A stretch of 64,000 bases of DNA from Mesonia mobilis DSM 19841 (GCF_000423405.1 NZ_AUHX01000012.1:1-64000); one strand, 5' to 3'; counted from the first letter of the stretch, positions 9,179 through 18,898 are shown. The notes: a model not told the origin generated them from the sequence alone. Numbers and translations are program-made.

Positions 9179-10078
9179 TAAGTGAACAGCAATTAAAAAC
9201 AGTATTGAAAAGAAAAATGTGCTTAAGGCAACTTTTTTTAATTCAGGATCTAAGTCTTTCGGAGTGGTGTTTTTCGCAACAACATTCAAGTGAATGAATA
9301 ATGGAATAAATGCTACTAAACTTAATAATAAGTAATAATTTTCTTTTAAGATGATAAAAATAAGTTGTGACAATAAAGCGAAAATAATGATCGAAAAGTG
9401 ATAGATTTTTGCTCTTTTTCCTCCTAATTTCACCACCAATGTATTTTTACCGGAATTAGCATCGCTTATGCGATCACGCATATTATTTAGGTTTAAAACC
9501 GCAGTACTCAATAAACCAACAGCAATCGCCGGAAGAAAAATTTGCAGCGATAGATCTTGATAGTACAGAAAAAAACTTCCTGCAACGCTCAATAAACCAA
9601 AAAACAAAAACACAAATACGTCGCCTAGACCGCGATAACCGTAAGCAGATTTACCAACGGTGTATTTTATCGCTGCTCCGACAGATGCTAAACCTAATAC
9701 AAAAAACAACAGTGAATAAGCAAAATTCTCTTTTCCGAAGGCTAAATAAATTAAGATCAATGCGAAAATCATGGTAATAACCGAGGTAATGATCATCGCT
9801 TTCTTCATTTCTTTATCGGTAATAATTCCGCTTTGGAGCGCGCGCATCGGTCCGATCCTCTCTTCGTTGTCGGTACCTTTTACTCCATCACCATAATCGT
9901 TGGCAAAATTTGAAAGTATTTGTAAGCCCAACGTGGTTAAAATCGCAAACACAAAAATTGCCCAAGAAAAAGTATGATATTCTACAGCAAGTGCGGTACC
10001 GGTGATAATCCCTGCAATAGAAAGTGGTAACGTTCTTAATCGTGCGGCCGAAACCCAAGTTTTAATCTTAACTCCCAT
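9176..10078 (-). CDS. menA: 1,4-dihydroxy-2-naphthoate polyprenyltransferase (MenA)
   Basis: UbiA-type prenyltransferase that attaches the polyprenyl tail to DHNA to give demethylmenaquinone. The first Asp-rich site is NDYGDGVKGTD at 60-70 and the second is NNMRDRISDANSGKNTL near 200. Eight to nine membrane helices fit the 300-residue length. The N-terminal AARLRTLPLS is typical for MenA. The start codon shares one base with the stop of holA, so the two genes form an operon. Confidence 0.92.
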   Translation of the reverse strand: MGVKIKTWVSAARLRTLPLSIAGIITGTALAVEYHTFSWAIFVFAILTTLGLQILSNFANDYGDGVKGTDNEERIGPMRALQSGIITDKEMKKAMIITSVITMIFALILIYLAFGKENFAYSLLFFVLGLASVGAAIKYTVGKSAYGYRGLGDVFVFLFFGLLSVAGSFFLYYQDLSLQIFLPAIAVGLLSTAVLNLNNMRDRISDANSGKNTLVVKLGGKRAKIYHFSIIIFALLSQLIFIILKENYYLLLSLVAFIPLFIHLNVVAKNTTPKDLDPELKKVALSTFFFSILFLIAVHL

Positions 10079-11088
10079 TACCTGGCCATTGAAGTTTTTA
10101 TTAATATCTCTTTGAATAGATCTGAAGTATTCGCACCATTTGCTCCTACTCCTTTCCCTTTGGCATCTACTTCTCGTAATTTCTCTACAATGCCACTTAC
10201 TTCTTTCATTTTATAATTTCTGGCGGCAACCGCGTAGTCTTTTACAAAAAAAGGATTTATGCCTAAGGTTTTTGCTACATTACCTTTATCGTGGTTCGCT
10301 AAACTATGGTACTTCAAGATCTTCGTAAAAAAGCTGAATAAAATAGCAGTGGTTTGTAAAATAGGATGCTCTTTTGGGTTTTGTGAAAAATAATCGATAA
10401 TTCGAAAAGCCTTTTTAAAATCTTTTTCACCCAAAGCTTTTTGCAGCTCAAAGTTGTTGAAATCTTTACTGATCCCGATATTTTCTTCAATAAGTTCTGG
10501 TGTAATTTGTGAACCTTCCGGTAAAATAAGTTGTAGCTTCTCTAATTCATTATTGATCTTGCCAAGATCGGTTCCTAAAAATTCAACTAACAATAAAGAA
10601 GCTTTCGGCGTAATGGTATAGTTTTTCCCTTTCAATACTTTACCAATCCAATCGGGTATTTGATTGTCGTATAAAGGTTTACTTTCAAAAACCACACAGG
10701 TTTTATTCAGCGTTTTGTATAAAGCTTTACGCTTGTCCAGTTTTTTATATTTGTAACAAATCACCAGAATGGTTGAAGGCTGCGGATTTTCAGCATACTT
10801 CACCAATTTCTCGATGGTACGCGATAGATCTTGCGCTTCTTTTACGATAAGCAACTGGTATTTTGCCATCATCGGGAAACGCTTTGCAGAAGAAATAATA
10901 TCGTCTACGCTTACATCTCTACCATATAAAACCGACTGATTAAAGCCTTTTTCTTCTTCACTGAGTAAATTTTCTTCAAAATAATTGGCTAAACTATCGA
11001 TATAATAAGGCTCTTCACCCATTAAAAAATAGATAGGTTTTAGCTCGTCTTTTTTTATATCTGCTACAATTTTCTTTACTTGCTCCAT
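10078..11088 (-). CDS. holA: DNA polymerase III subunit delta (HolA)
   Basis: Clamp-loader subunit that opens the beta sliding clamp. The N-terminus shows the conserved PIYFLMGEEPYYIDSLA block at 18-35 (degenerate P-loop). VDDIISSAKRFPMMAKYQLLIVKEAQ is the second typical block, followed by the AAA+ lid and a helical C-terminal domain. At 336 residues it is normal size. It is divergent from the HsdR_N gene at 11121 and is followed directly by menA. Confidence 0.9.
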   Translation of the reverse strand: MEQVKKIVADIKKDELKPIYFLMGEEPYYIDSLANYFEENLLSEEEKGFNQSVLYGRDVSVDDIISSAKRFPMMAKYQLLIVKEAQDLSRTIEKLVKYAENPQPSTILVICYKYKKLDKRKALYKTLNKTCVVFESKPLYDNQIPDWIGKVLKGKNYTITPKASLLLVEFLGTDLGKINNELEKLQLILPEGSQITPELIEENIGISKDFNNFELQKALGEKDFKKAFRIIDYFSQNPKEHPILQTTAILFSFFTKILKYHSLANHDKGNVAKTLGINPFFVKDYAVAARNYKMKEVSGIVEKLREVDAKGKGVGANGANTSDLFKEILIKTSMAR

Positions 11089-11120
11089 AAAAGCGCTACA
11101 GCCTAAGTTGTACTAGTTAG

Positions 11121-11567
11121 ATGATAAAACTTAACTTTCCGTCGTATCAATTTCGGTTCAAAAATAGCGAAAATAAAACGGCTATTTTCGATGAACTCCG
11201 AAAAAAATTCATCATTCTTACCCCGGAAGAATGGGTGCGACAACATACGATCCAGTATTTAATTCAGCAGAAAAATTACCCAAAACAACTTTTAAATGCC
11301 GAAAAACAACTCAAAGTAAATGGCTTAACGCGACGCTACGATATTGTGGCTTACAATCCTAACGGAAGTATTAATTTAATTGTTGAATGTAAAGCGCCGT
11401 CTATTAAGATCACACAAGATACTTTCGACCAAATTGCTCGTTATAATTTAGCTTTAAAAGCAGAACAATTGATGGTCACTAACGGAATGAATCATTATTT
11501 TTGCGAAATGGATTATGAGTTAGAAAAATATCATTTCTTACGCGAAATTTCGTCGTATTCTCTTTAA
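11121..11567 (+). CDS. HsdR N-terminal-domain protein (stand-alone restriction-endonuclease-like fold)
   Basis: A 148-residue protein made only of the type I restriction HsdR_N-type nuclease fold. The signature is RRYDIVAYN near residue 71 followed by LIVECKAPS near 90, the D-x(n)-E-x-K core of PD-(D/E)xK enzymes. No helicase, specificity or methylase gene is nearby, so it is not a restriction system. In Flavobacteriia this small gene is usually found divergent from holA, which points to a housekeeping nucleic-acid role that remains unknown. Confidence 0.8.
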   Translation: MIKLNFPSYQFRFKNSENKTAIFDELRKKFIILTPEEWVRQHTIQYLIQQKNYPKQLLNAEKQLKVNGLTRRYDIVAYNPNGSINLIVECKAPSIKITQDTFDQIARYNLALKAEQLMVTNGMNHYFCEMDYELEKYHFLREISSYSL

Positions 11568-11576
11568 TTTGCAATC

Positions 11577-12590
11577 GTGAAAATTGCCGTCGTCATCTTA
11601 AATTGGAATGGGAGAAAATTGCTTGAAACTTTTCTGCCATCTGTAGTTAACTATTCTGAAGAAGCTCAAATCTATCTTGCCGATAATGCTTCAGAAGATG
11701 ATTCTGTGGCTTATGTTGAAGAGAATTTTCCACATATAGAAATTATTCAGAATAAAGAAAATGGCGGCTATGCAAAAGGATATAACGATGCGCTAAAGTA
11801 TGTTGAAGAAGATATTTTCATCTTATTGAATAGTGATGTTGAAGTAACTGAAAATTGGCTTCAGCCTTTATTATTTCATTTTGAAAATCATCCAAAAACA
11901 GCTATTCTTCAGCCTAAAATTTTAAGCTACCAAGACAAAGAAAAGTTTGATTATGCCGGTGCTTGTGGTGGTTTCGTCGATAAATTAGGTTACCCTTATT
12001 GCCGCGGAAGAATTTTTGCAACACTCGAAGAAGATGAAGGTCAATATAATAAAGCGCAACGCATTGGCTGGGCAAGTGGAGCGTGTTTTGCAATTCGAAA
12101 AAAGGTGTTTTTTGAAACCGGTAAGTTTGATGAAGATTATTTTGCACATCAAGAAGAAATTGATCTTTGTTGGCGTGCGCACCATTTAAATTATGAAATT
12201 TGGGCAATACCGGAAGCAAAAGTTTATCATTTAGGCGGCGGAACTTTGCACGCGATGCATCCTAAAAAAACCTATTTAAACTTTAGAAACAGCCTTTTTA
12301 ACTTGGTAAAGAATAAAAAGAAACACGTATTTCTAAGTATTTTCACTCGAATGCTTTTAGATGGTTTAGCTGGCATTAAGTTTGTTGCTGAATTAAAACC
12401 AAGGCATTTTATTGCTATTCTTAAGGCGCATTTTAGCTTTTACAGGCAATTGAATAAAATGATAAAAAAAAGAAATACGAATTACAATAAAGAAAATTTC
12501 AGTCCGTTAAAATCTATCGTATGGCAGTATTATGTTGAGAAAAACACAAAATACAGCGCTCTAAAAAAACCCGCGCTAAATAATTGTTAA
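11577..12590 (+). CDS. Family 2 glycosyltransferase
   Basis: Inverting GT-A glycosyltransferase of the rhamnosyltransferase-like group: AVVILNWNGRKLLETFLPS at 4-22, ADNASEDDS near 41, NGGYAKGYNDAL near 62, the DxD-type LNSDVEV near 85 and the acceptor-side DEDYFAHQEEIDLCWR near 190. The start is GTG. A C-terminal segment (240-337) is basic and probably membrane-associated. It likely adds sugars to a lipid-linked surface polysaccharide; the sugar cannot be read from sequence. Confidence 0.85.
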   Translation: MKIAVVILNWNGRKLLETFLPSVVNYSEEAQIYLADNASEDDSVAYVEENFPHIEIIQNKENGGYAKGYNDALKYVEEDIFILLNSDVEVTENWLQPLLFHFENHPKTAILQPKILSYQDKEKFDYAGACGGFVDKLGYPYCRGRIFATLEEDEGQYNKAQRIGWASGACFAIRKKVFFETGKFDEDYFAHQEEIDLCWRAHHLNYEIWAIPEAKVYHLGGGTLHAMHPKKTYLNFRNSLFNLVKNKKKHVFLSIFTRMLLDGLAGIKFVAELKPRHFIAILKAHFSFYRQLNKMIKKRNTNYNKENFSPLKSIVWQYYVEKNTKYSALKKPALNNC

Positions 12591-12593
12591 TCC

Positions 12594-12625
12594 TTGACTT
12601 GAATATTGCTTTTTTAATAGCTTTG
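12594..12625 (+). promoter_or_regulatory. Bacteroidota-type promoter of the OmpA gene
   Basis: TAGCTTTG at 12618-12625 fits the TAnnTTTG -7 consensus. A TTG at 12594-12596 lies 21 bases upstream, within the usual range for the -33 element (a second TTG at 12599-12601 is also present). It stands 30 bp before the OmpA start. Confidence 0.6.
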
Positions 12626-12655
12626 AACCAATAATTAACATTTTTAAAACAACTT

Positions 12656-13513
12656 ATGATGAATAGAGTTTTTTTATTTTCTGTACTATCAGTATTCATG
12701 TTCACTTCGTGTGTATCTAAAAAGAAATATGCTGAGCTTGAAGAAAAACAAAAGGAGACTCAAGATTTGCTAGATACGGCAACGATTAAGCTAAATTCTT
12801 GTTTAGACGAAAAAGAAACCAGAGTTACTTATCTAGAAGATCAGGTAAATACTTTGAAAAAGACCAATAACGCTTTATTAACTAACCAAGGTGATTTAGC
12901 GACTTTATCTAAAAAAGGAGCTGAAAATTTAGAGCGTTCTTTAGAAAGCATCAAAGAGAAAGATCTTCAGATCAAAACAATGCGTGATGCGATTAACAAA
13001 AAAGACTCTGTAACCTTAGCTTTAGTAACGAGTTTAAAAGGTGCTTTAGGTAACATTAACGATGAAGATATCGAGATTAATGTTGAAAAAGGAGTTGTTT
13101 TCGTTTCGATCTCAGACAAACTTTTATTTAGAAGTGGTAGCTACCAAGTTTCTAACCGTGCAAGAGAAGTATTAGGTAAAGTAGCAAAAGTTGTGAAAAA
13201 CAAGCCAGATTTTGAATTTATGGTTGAAGGTCACACCGATGCAGATCCTATTAAAACGGAATGTATTCAAGATAACTGGGATTTGAGTACTAAAAGAGCG
13301 ACTTCTATTGTTAGAATCTTACAAAACGAATTTGGCGTAGAACCTTCAAGAATGACAGCTGCCGGAAGAAGCCAGTACGTTCCTGTATCTTCTAACGATA
13401 ATGCTGAAGGTAAAGCTGCTAACCGTAGAACAAGAATTGTTGTGCTACCTAAGTTAGACCAATTTTACAATATGATCGAAGAAGGAATGAAAGAAGCTTC
13501 AAACAAAAAATAA
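12656..13513 (+). CDS. OmpA family peptidoglycan-binding lipoprotein
   Basis: Lipobox FTSC at about residue 18 followed by a KKK-rich start, then a long coiled coil (residues 25-120) and an OmpA C-terminal domain (about 140-265). The latter shows FRSGSYQVS, VEGHTDADP near 185, WDLSTKRATSIVR and NRRTRIVV, the residues that bind diaminopimelate in peptidoglycan. It probably anchors the outer membrane to the cell wall. The overall form is like PAL or gliding-associated OmpA proteins. Its own promoter lies upstream and a terminator follows. Confidence 0.88.
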   Translation: MMNRVFLFSVLSVFMFTSCVSKKKYAELEEKQKETQDLLDTATIKLNSCLDEKETRVTYLEDQVNTLKKTNNALLTNQGDLATLSKKGAENLERSLESIKEKDLQIKTMRDAINKKDSVTLALVTSLKGALGNINDEDIEINVEKGVVFVSISDKLLFRSGSYQVSNRAREVLGKVAKVVKNKPDFEFMVEGHTDADPIKTECIQDNWDLSTKRATSIVRILQNEFGVEPSRMTAAGRSQYVPVSSNDNAEGKAANRRTRIVVLPKLDQFYNMIEEGMKEASNKK

Positions 13514-13541
13514 TTGAAGAAAATTCATTAGAATAATATTG

Positions 13542-13573
13542 AAAAAGCTACTCAAATCGAGTAGCTTTTTTTA
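13542..13573. terminator. Terminator between convergent genes
   Basis: Stem AAAAAGCTACTC with GAGTAGCTTTTT around loop AAATC, followed by T residues. It serves the OmpA gene on plus and probably the DNA-glycosylase-like gene on minus. Confidence 0.75.
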
Positions 13574-14233
13574 TGCTTTAAAGAAAGGCTCGTATTGCAA
13601 CACCCGAAAATCTAAAGTATTCATTTCAGGATTTTTCTGTTTTAAGTATTTATAATGCTGCATACTTCCTACAGCTCTATTGGCTGCTCCCGATGGCGCG
13701 GTTAGTGAAACGGTGGTAATTGTTCTTTCTTCTAGATTAAATTCGTGAATTCTTGGCACCTCATCACTCATTCTTTTTAGCTGAATTTCCTTATGGTCGC
13801 GAATATGTTTTCTGAAAAAATACTCTGGACCGTTTTTGCTGTTTCCTCCGGTAAAAAGTAAAGTTTCTACAGATGGATTTTCTTTTAAGATCTGAATCAT
13901 ATTCCGAAGTTTCACTTCTTTCATTCCTAAATCGGAAGCGTCGATTTTCTCGCGCATCGCATATTCTACCATATCACAAATCCCGATTTGGTGAGTTTGC
14001 AGAAAATCTTTTCGTTGCTGAATGGCTTCTTGAGTCGTTTCAAACTTTAGATTCAGATTAAAAATTCTGTTGAGGATAATCCATAATTGTCCGTCGCGAC
14101 TTCCGTAGCAAAAATTCACGTCACCTTCTTTAAATTCTCCCATCGTGAATCTTGGTGGCGGCAACGTACCCACGATTAACTTTTTGGTTCCTTCAGGAAT
14201 ATAAGGTTGATAAGGGTGTGAATGTTTAAACAA
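13571..14233 (-). CDS. Uracil-DNA glycosylase superfamily protein
   Basis: Protein of the UDG superfamily fold: VGTLPPPRF near residue 20 (motif 1, water-activating region), NFCYGSRDGQLW with the FxY/DNxFW-like block near 40, and TTVSLTAPSGAANRAV near 170 as the leucine-loop motif (H/SPSxxN type). It may be a SMUG-like or mismatch glycosylase; the substrate is not certain. The frame is open to 14272, but a perfect hairpin terminator at 14261-14286 overlaps that part and the encoded EGFFIFIIKPN is the hairpin arm. I therefore place the start at TTG 14233, giving 220 residues. Confidence 0.7.
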   Translation of the reverse strand: MFKHSHPYQPYIPEGTKKLIVGTLPPPRFTMGEFKEGDVNFCYGSRDGQLWIILNRIFNLNLKFETTQEAIQQRKDFLQTHQIGICDMVEYAMREKIDASDLGMKEVKLRNMIQILKENPSVETLLFTGGNSKNGPEYFFRKHIRDHKEIQLKRMSDEVPRIHEFNLEERTITTVSLTAPSGAANRAVGSMQHYKYLKQKNPEMNTLDFRVLQYEPFFKA

Positions 14234-14257
14234 GGTATTGGGTTTTATAATGAATAT

Positions 14258-14288
14258 AAAAAAACCTTCCAAATCTGGAAGGTTTTAT
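14258..14288 (-). terminator. Terminator downstream of pyruvate carboxylase
   Basis: AAAACCTTCC (14261-14270) pairs with GGAAGGTTTT (14277-14286) around loop AAATCT. On the minus strand the stem is followed by a run of U. It lies 160 bp past the pyc stop with interspersed repeats between. Confidence 0.75.
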
Positions 14289-14330
14289 TTGTTATTTGTT
14301 AGTTCACGCTGATTCAAAAAATTTCTTGGG

Positions 14331-14442
14331 GTCATGCTGGACTTGTTTCAGCATCTCATCAAACATCTAAAAATCAGAATGTGAACCTGAATCGAGTTCA
14401 GGGTGACGTGATTATTAACCTCTCGACTCCGCTCGAGGTGAC
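14331..14442. repeat. Cluster of three palindromic interspersed repeats
   Basis: Three short palindromes in a row: GTCATGCTGGACTTG with TTTCAGCATC (14331-14356), CCTGAATCGAGTTCAGG with GTGACG (14386-14408) and CCTCTCGACTCCGCTCGAGG with GTGAC (14419-14442). The same families recur at 28.8, 29.0, 30.5, 31.3-31.5 and 32.1 kb. Each ends in the GTGAC or GTCAT tag typical of these flavobacterial intergenic repeats. Confidence 0.8.
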
Positions 14443-14444
14443 AT

Positions 14445-17400
14445 TTACTTCAACTCAACGACTAGGTCGTCACTAAAGACCATATCTCCTTGTTTTAGGT
14501 AGATCTTTTTCACTTCGCCTTCATCATTAGAAGTAATGGTCGTTCCCATTTTCATAGCTTCGATCACAAATAAAGGCTGATTTTTAGTAACCTTATCGCC
14601 TTCTTTCACCATAATTTCTGATAATGATCCTTGTAATGGCGCTGCTACTTGCTTAGCATCAGATTTATCGGCTTTTACGTGTTCTACTTTTTCAACTTTT
14701 ACCGATTTATCTTGTACTTGAATATTTCGGGTTTGTCCGTTAACTTTAAAGAATACGGTCACCATTCCGGCTGCATCAGGTTTGGTGGTAGAAATTAAGG
14801 TAATTAGTAAAGTTTTACCACGATCTAATTCAACAATAATCTCTTCACCCGGTTTCATTCCGTAGAAGAAATTTTTTGTTGGAATGTTCATTACCTTACC
14901 ATATTTCACGTAATGATCGTAAAGATCGGTAAATACTTTCGGGTATAATTTATAAGAAAGGAAATCGGTAATATCCCATTCACGATCCATACCTTCACTA
15001 AACTTCTCTTTAAACTCAGCAAATTCTTTTTCAAAATCTACCGGTTCTAAGTGTGAATTTGGTCGATCGGTATACGGTTTTTCTCCTCGTAAAATAATAT
15101 CTTGTACTTTTTTAGGGAAACCACCAACCGGCTGACCTAAATCTCCTTTAAAGAAATTTTTCACCGACTCTGGGAAAGATAGTGTTTCTCCTTTTTCAAA
15201 GAAATCTTCGATCGTTAAGTTATTACTCACTAAATACTGAGCCATATCGCCCACTACTTTACTACTAGGTGTTACTTTAATTACGTTACCAAAAAGCTCG
15301 TTTACCTTACCGTACATCTCGGTAATTTCATTAAAACGATCTTTTAAGCCTAAAGATTCTGCCTGCGGAACTAAATTTGAATATTGTCCGCCTGGAATTT
15401 CGTGTTCATAAACATCGCCGGTTCCGGCTTTTAATCCAGACTCAAATGGATAGTAATATTCACGAACGCTGCTCCAATAATTAGAATATTCATTTAATTT
15501 ATGAATATCCATTTTATTCTCTCGCTCTTGATTGCGCATCGCTTCCACTAAAGAATTGAAGTTAGGCTGCGAGGTTAAACCAGACATTCCTGCCAACGCA
15601 ACATCGACCACATCTACGCCGGCTTCAATCGCTTTAATATACGTTGCCGACTGAATAGAAGAAGTATCGTGCGTATGTAAATGAATAGGAAGCGAAGTTT
15701 CACTTTTTAATGCTGAAATTAATTCTGAAGCGGCATAAGGTTTTAATAAACCGGCCATATCTTTAATCGCTAAAATATGCGCACCCGCATTTTCTAGATC
15801 TTTCGCTAACTGAATGTAATACTCTAAATTGTATTTATTGTCTTTAGGCTGAAGAATATCTCCTGTATAACACATCGAAGCTTCCGCAATACCTTTTGTA
15901 TTTTTACGCACGTGCTCAATACTTGGTGCTAACGACTGCATCCAGTTTTGAGAATCGAAAATTCTGAAAATATCGACTCCGTTTTCCCAAGCTTCAGCTA
16001 CAAATTTTTCAATAAGATTATCGGGATAAGCCGTATAACCAACTCCGTTTGAACCACGAAGCAACATTTGAAATAATATATTCGGAATAGCTTTTCTTAA
16101 TAATTTTAAACGCTCCCAAGGATTTTCTTTTAAGAAACGCATACAAACGTCGAAGGTTGCGCCACCCCAAACTTCCATACTAAATACTTCCGGATGGTTT
16201 TTTGCGAAGCCTTCAGCAACTTTCATCATATCGAACGTACGCATACGCGTTGCTAATAAACTTTGGTGCGCATCACGTAAAGTCGTATCGGTAAAATGAA
16301 TTTTTTGTTCAGATTTTAACCACTTAGCGAACTCTTCCGATCCTTTTTCAGTTAATAGATCTTTGGTTCCTTTTGGGTAAGCATCTCTATGCTCAAACTT
16401 CGGAACTTTTGGTAAAACCAATTTTTTATTAGGATCGGTAAATTTTACATCTTCATTACCATTAACGATTACATTCCCCAAGAAATTCACCATTTTGGTA
16501 GCACGGTTTCTTGGTTCTTTAATTTCAAAAAGTTTCGGTGTATTCTTAATATAATTAACAGTGACTTCTCCTCTTCTGAAAGTGTCATCTTTCAAAATAT
16601 TATCTAAGAACGCCATATTGGTTTTTACACCACGTACTCTAAATTCTGCTAACGCACGACGCATTTTACGACAAGCTCCGTCTAAGGTTCTGCTATTTGC
16701 CGTTACTTTTACCAACATCGAATCGAAGAACGGAGAAATACTTACACCTTGATAAACACTACCGGCATCTAAACGAATTCCGAATCCGGAAGCGCTTCTA
16801 TAAGTCGTGATCGTCCCGTAATCAGGTTTAAAATCGTTTTGAGGATCTTCTGTAGTAATACGACATTGTACAGCATAACCTTGTGTAGAAAGTTTCTCTT
16901 GACTTTCAATTTTAATTTGTTCATCAGAAAGTTTGTAACCGCCGGCAATAAAGATTTGAGACTTTACGACATCTACACCGGTCACCACTTCAGTTACTGT
17001 ATGCTCTACTTGTACACGCGGATTTACTTCAATAAAATAAATACTTCCGTCATCATCGACTAAAAACTCTACGGTACCGGCATTGTTATACTCTACAGCT
17101 CCACAAATTGCCAGCGCATATTCGTATAATTTATTTTTAGTTTCTTCTTTTAAGTTATAAGAAGGAGCTACTTCGATCACTTTTTGATAACGACGTTGAA
17201 CGGAACAATCTCTTTCAAAAAGATGAACCATGTTTCCATGATTATCGGCGATAATCTGAACTTCAATATGTTTTGGATTCTCTACAAATTTTTCAATAAA
17301 AACGGTATCATCTCCAAAGGCATTACCTGCTTCACGTTTAGACTCTGGAAAAGCTTTACGCAACTCATCTTCTGTACGGATAACACGCATACCGCGACCA

Positions 17401-17897
17401 CCACCACCAGAAGCTGCTTTTAACATCACGGGATAACCAATTTCTTTTGCTTCATCTAAGGCAATATCTACATTGGTAAGTTCTTTTTTATTACTCTGAA
17501 TAATAGGAACGTTATTCTGAATAGCAACTTGCTTAGCCGTTACTTTATCTCCTAACGATTTTAAAACCGATACTTTAGGACCAATAAAAATAATCCCATT
17601 GTCTTCACAAGCTTGCGCAAATTTTGAATTTTCAGAAAGGAAACCATAACCGGGATGTATAGCATCGATATTGTTTTCTTTAGCAATTTCGATGATCTTA
17701 TCGATATCTAAATAGGGCTTTAAAGGTTCACTATCATCACCAATTTGATAAGCTTCGTCGGCTTTATAGCGGTGTAAAGAATAACGATCTTCATAAGTAT
17801 AAATACCTACGGTACGAAGACCTATTTCTGTACATGCGCGAAAGATTCTGATAGCAATTTCACCTCGATTGGCAACTAGAACTTTGTTGATTTTCAT
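14445..17897 (-). CDS. pyc: Pyruvate carboxylase (single-chain)
   Basis: Anaplerotic enzyme that makes oxaloacetate from pyruvate, bicarbonate and ATP. Domains in order: biotin carboxylase (1-460) with AASGGGGRGMR in the ATP-grasp loop and EVNPRVQVEH; carboxyltransferase (about 530-830) with TLRDAHQSLLATRMR and metal site HLHTHDT; allosteric/tetramer linker; biotinyl domain with EAMKM at 1113-1117 (biotin on Lys1116). At 1150 residues it is full length. It is monocistronic, with a terminator downstream. Confidence 0.97.
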   Translation of the reverse strand: MKINKVLVANRGEIAIRIFRACTEIGLRTVGIYTYEDRYSLHRYKADEAYQIGDDSEPLKPYLDIDKIIEIAKENNIDAIHPGYGFLSENSKFAQACEDNGIIFIGPKVSVLKSLGDKVTAKQVAIQNNVPIIQSNKKELTNVDIALDEAKEIGYPVMLKAASGGGGRGMRVIRTEDELRKAFPESKREAGNAFGDDTVFIEKFVENPKHIEVQIIADNHGNMVHLFERDCSVQRRYQKVIEVAPSYNLKEETKNKLYEYALAICGAVEYNNAGTVEFLVDDDGSIYFIEVNPRVQVEHTVTEVVTGVDVVKSQIFIAGGYKLSDEQIKIESQEKLSTQGYAVQCRITTEDPQNDFKPDYGTITTYRSASGFGIRLDAGSVYQGVSISPFFDSMLVKVTANSRTLDGACRKMRRALAEFRVRGVKTNMAFLDNILKDDTFRRGEVTVNYIKNTPKLFEIKEPRNRATKMVNFLGNVIVNGNEDVKFTDPNKKLVLPKVPKFEHRDAYPKGTKDLLTEKGSEEFAKWLKSEQKIHFTDTTLRDAHQSLLATRMRTFDMMKVAEGFAKNHPEVFSMEVWGGATFDVCMRFLKENPWERLKLLRKAIPNILFQMLLRGSNGVGYTAYPDNLIEKFVAEAWENGVDIFRIFDSQNWMQSLAPSIEHVRKNTKGIAEASMCYTGDILQPKDNKYNLEYYIQLAKDLENAGAHILAIKDMAGLLKPYAASELISALKSETSLPIHLHTHDTSSIQSATYIKAIEAGVDVVDVALAGMSGLTSQPNFNSLVEAMRNQERENKMDIHKLNEYSNYWSSVREYYYPFESGLKAGTGDVYEHEIPGGQYSNLVPQAESLGLKDRFNEITEMYGKVNELFGNVIKVTPSSKVVGDMAQYLVSNNLTIEDFFEKGETLSFPESVKNFFKGDLGQPVGGFPKKVQDIILRGEKPYTDRPNSHLEPVDFEKEFAEFKEKFSEGMDREWDITDFLSYKLYPKVFTDLYDHYVKYGKVMNIPTKNFFYGMKPGEEIIVELDRGKTLLITLISTTKPDAAGMVTVFFKVNGQTRNIQVQDKSVKVEKVEHVKADKSDAKQVAAPLQGSLSEIMVKEGDKVTKNQPLFVIEAMKMGTTITSNDEGEVKKIYLKQGDMVFSDDLVVELK

Positions 17898-18081
17898 TTG
17901 AAAAGATTGGTTTATAATGATTGAACTTTTAAACTGAATTTACCTCTGAAACCCAGACTGGGTAATATCGTTATTTTTTGGCAAGTTTTAAAATCCTATT
18001 CAGAAGATTAGGACTTTTATAACATTATGGAACTTTAAAAAATGTACATTTCTTGCTTCATTCATTTTTAAATTAGCTGAA

Positions 18082-18882
18082 CTAAAAACGGTTATCACCA
18101 TCTAATAAATTTCCTAGTCCACCCAACAAACTTCCTTCGCCTTTATCTTTACCTCCACCTTGAGGAGCGGCAGCAAAAACCCTACTTGCTAATCGGCTAA
18201 ACGGTAAGGATTGAATGTAAACAGTACCTGGACCGGTAAGGGTAGCAAACACCATTCCTTCACCTCCAAACAAGGTGTTTTTAATTCCACCTACAAACTG
18301 AATATCATAATCTACCGAAGCATCAAAACCAATAATACAGCCCGTATCTACTCTTAATTGTTCGCCTGGAGCCAATTCTTTTACAGCAGTGGTTCCTCCT
18401 GCGTGAACAAATGCCATCCCATCGCCTTCTAGTTTTTGCATGATAAAACCTTCGCCCCCAAAAAAACCACGACCAATTTTTTTCGAAAATTCTACGCCTA
18501 CAGCAACGCCTTTTGCCGCACATAGAAAAGCATCTTTTTGACAAATAAATTTTCCGTTAAAACGATCTAAATCTATTGGAATAATTTTTCCGGGATAAGG
18601 TGAGGCAAAACTCACTTTTTTCTTTCCGCTAAGGTTATTGTAAAAAGCCGTCATAAACAAACTTTCGCCTGTTAACAATCGTTTTCCAGCACCGAGAACT
18701 TTTCCTAAAAAGCCTTTGTCTTTAGCAGAACCATCTCCGAAAATGGTTTCCATTTGTATGCCGTGATCCATCATCATAAACGAACCGGCTTCAGCAATTA
18801 CGGCTTCTTGCGGATCTAACTCAATTTCTACGTATTGCATTTCTTCCCCAAAAATTTGGTAATCTATTTCGTGTGCATTCAT
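18082..18882 (-). CDS. TIGR00266/AIM24 family protein
   Basis: Beta-rich protein of the AIM24 family (TIGR00266), function unknown. The pattern VEIELDPQEAVIAEAGSFMMMD at the start, GLG/GGEGFIMQKLEGDG in the middle and GGEGMVFATLTGPG near 215 matches it. A glycine-rich tail (GGGKDKGEGSLLGGLGNLL) suggests membrane or partner contact. It follows a thioredoxin gene by 16 bp and is probably cotranscribed with it. Confidence 0.85.
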   Translation of the reverse strand: MNAHEIDYQIFGEEMQYVEIELDPQEAVIAEAGSFMMMDHGIQMETIFGDGSAKDKGFLGKVLGAGKRLLTGESLFMTAFYNNLSGKKKVSFASPYPGKIIPIDLDRFNGKFICQKDAFLCAAKGVAVGVEFSKKIGRGFFGGEGFIMQKLEGDGMAFVHAGGTTAVKELAPGEQLRVDTGCIIGFDASVDYDIQFVGGIKNTLFGGEGMVFATLTGPGTVYIQSLPFSRLASRVFAAAPQGGGKDKGEGSLLGGLGNLLDGDNRF

Positions 18883-18898
18883 AACTGTATTTTCGTTT

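Noticed and set aside
9096-9185. A 29-codon plus-strand frame with a hydrophobic middle upstream of the menA terminator
   Set aside because: Its last codons are made of the terminator hairpin and overlap menA; no promoter with both elements is visible.
11121-11567. Remnant of a type I restriction system
   Set aside because: The frame is intact and complete for the small HsdR_N family, and no hsdM, hsdS or helicase remnants flank it.
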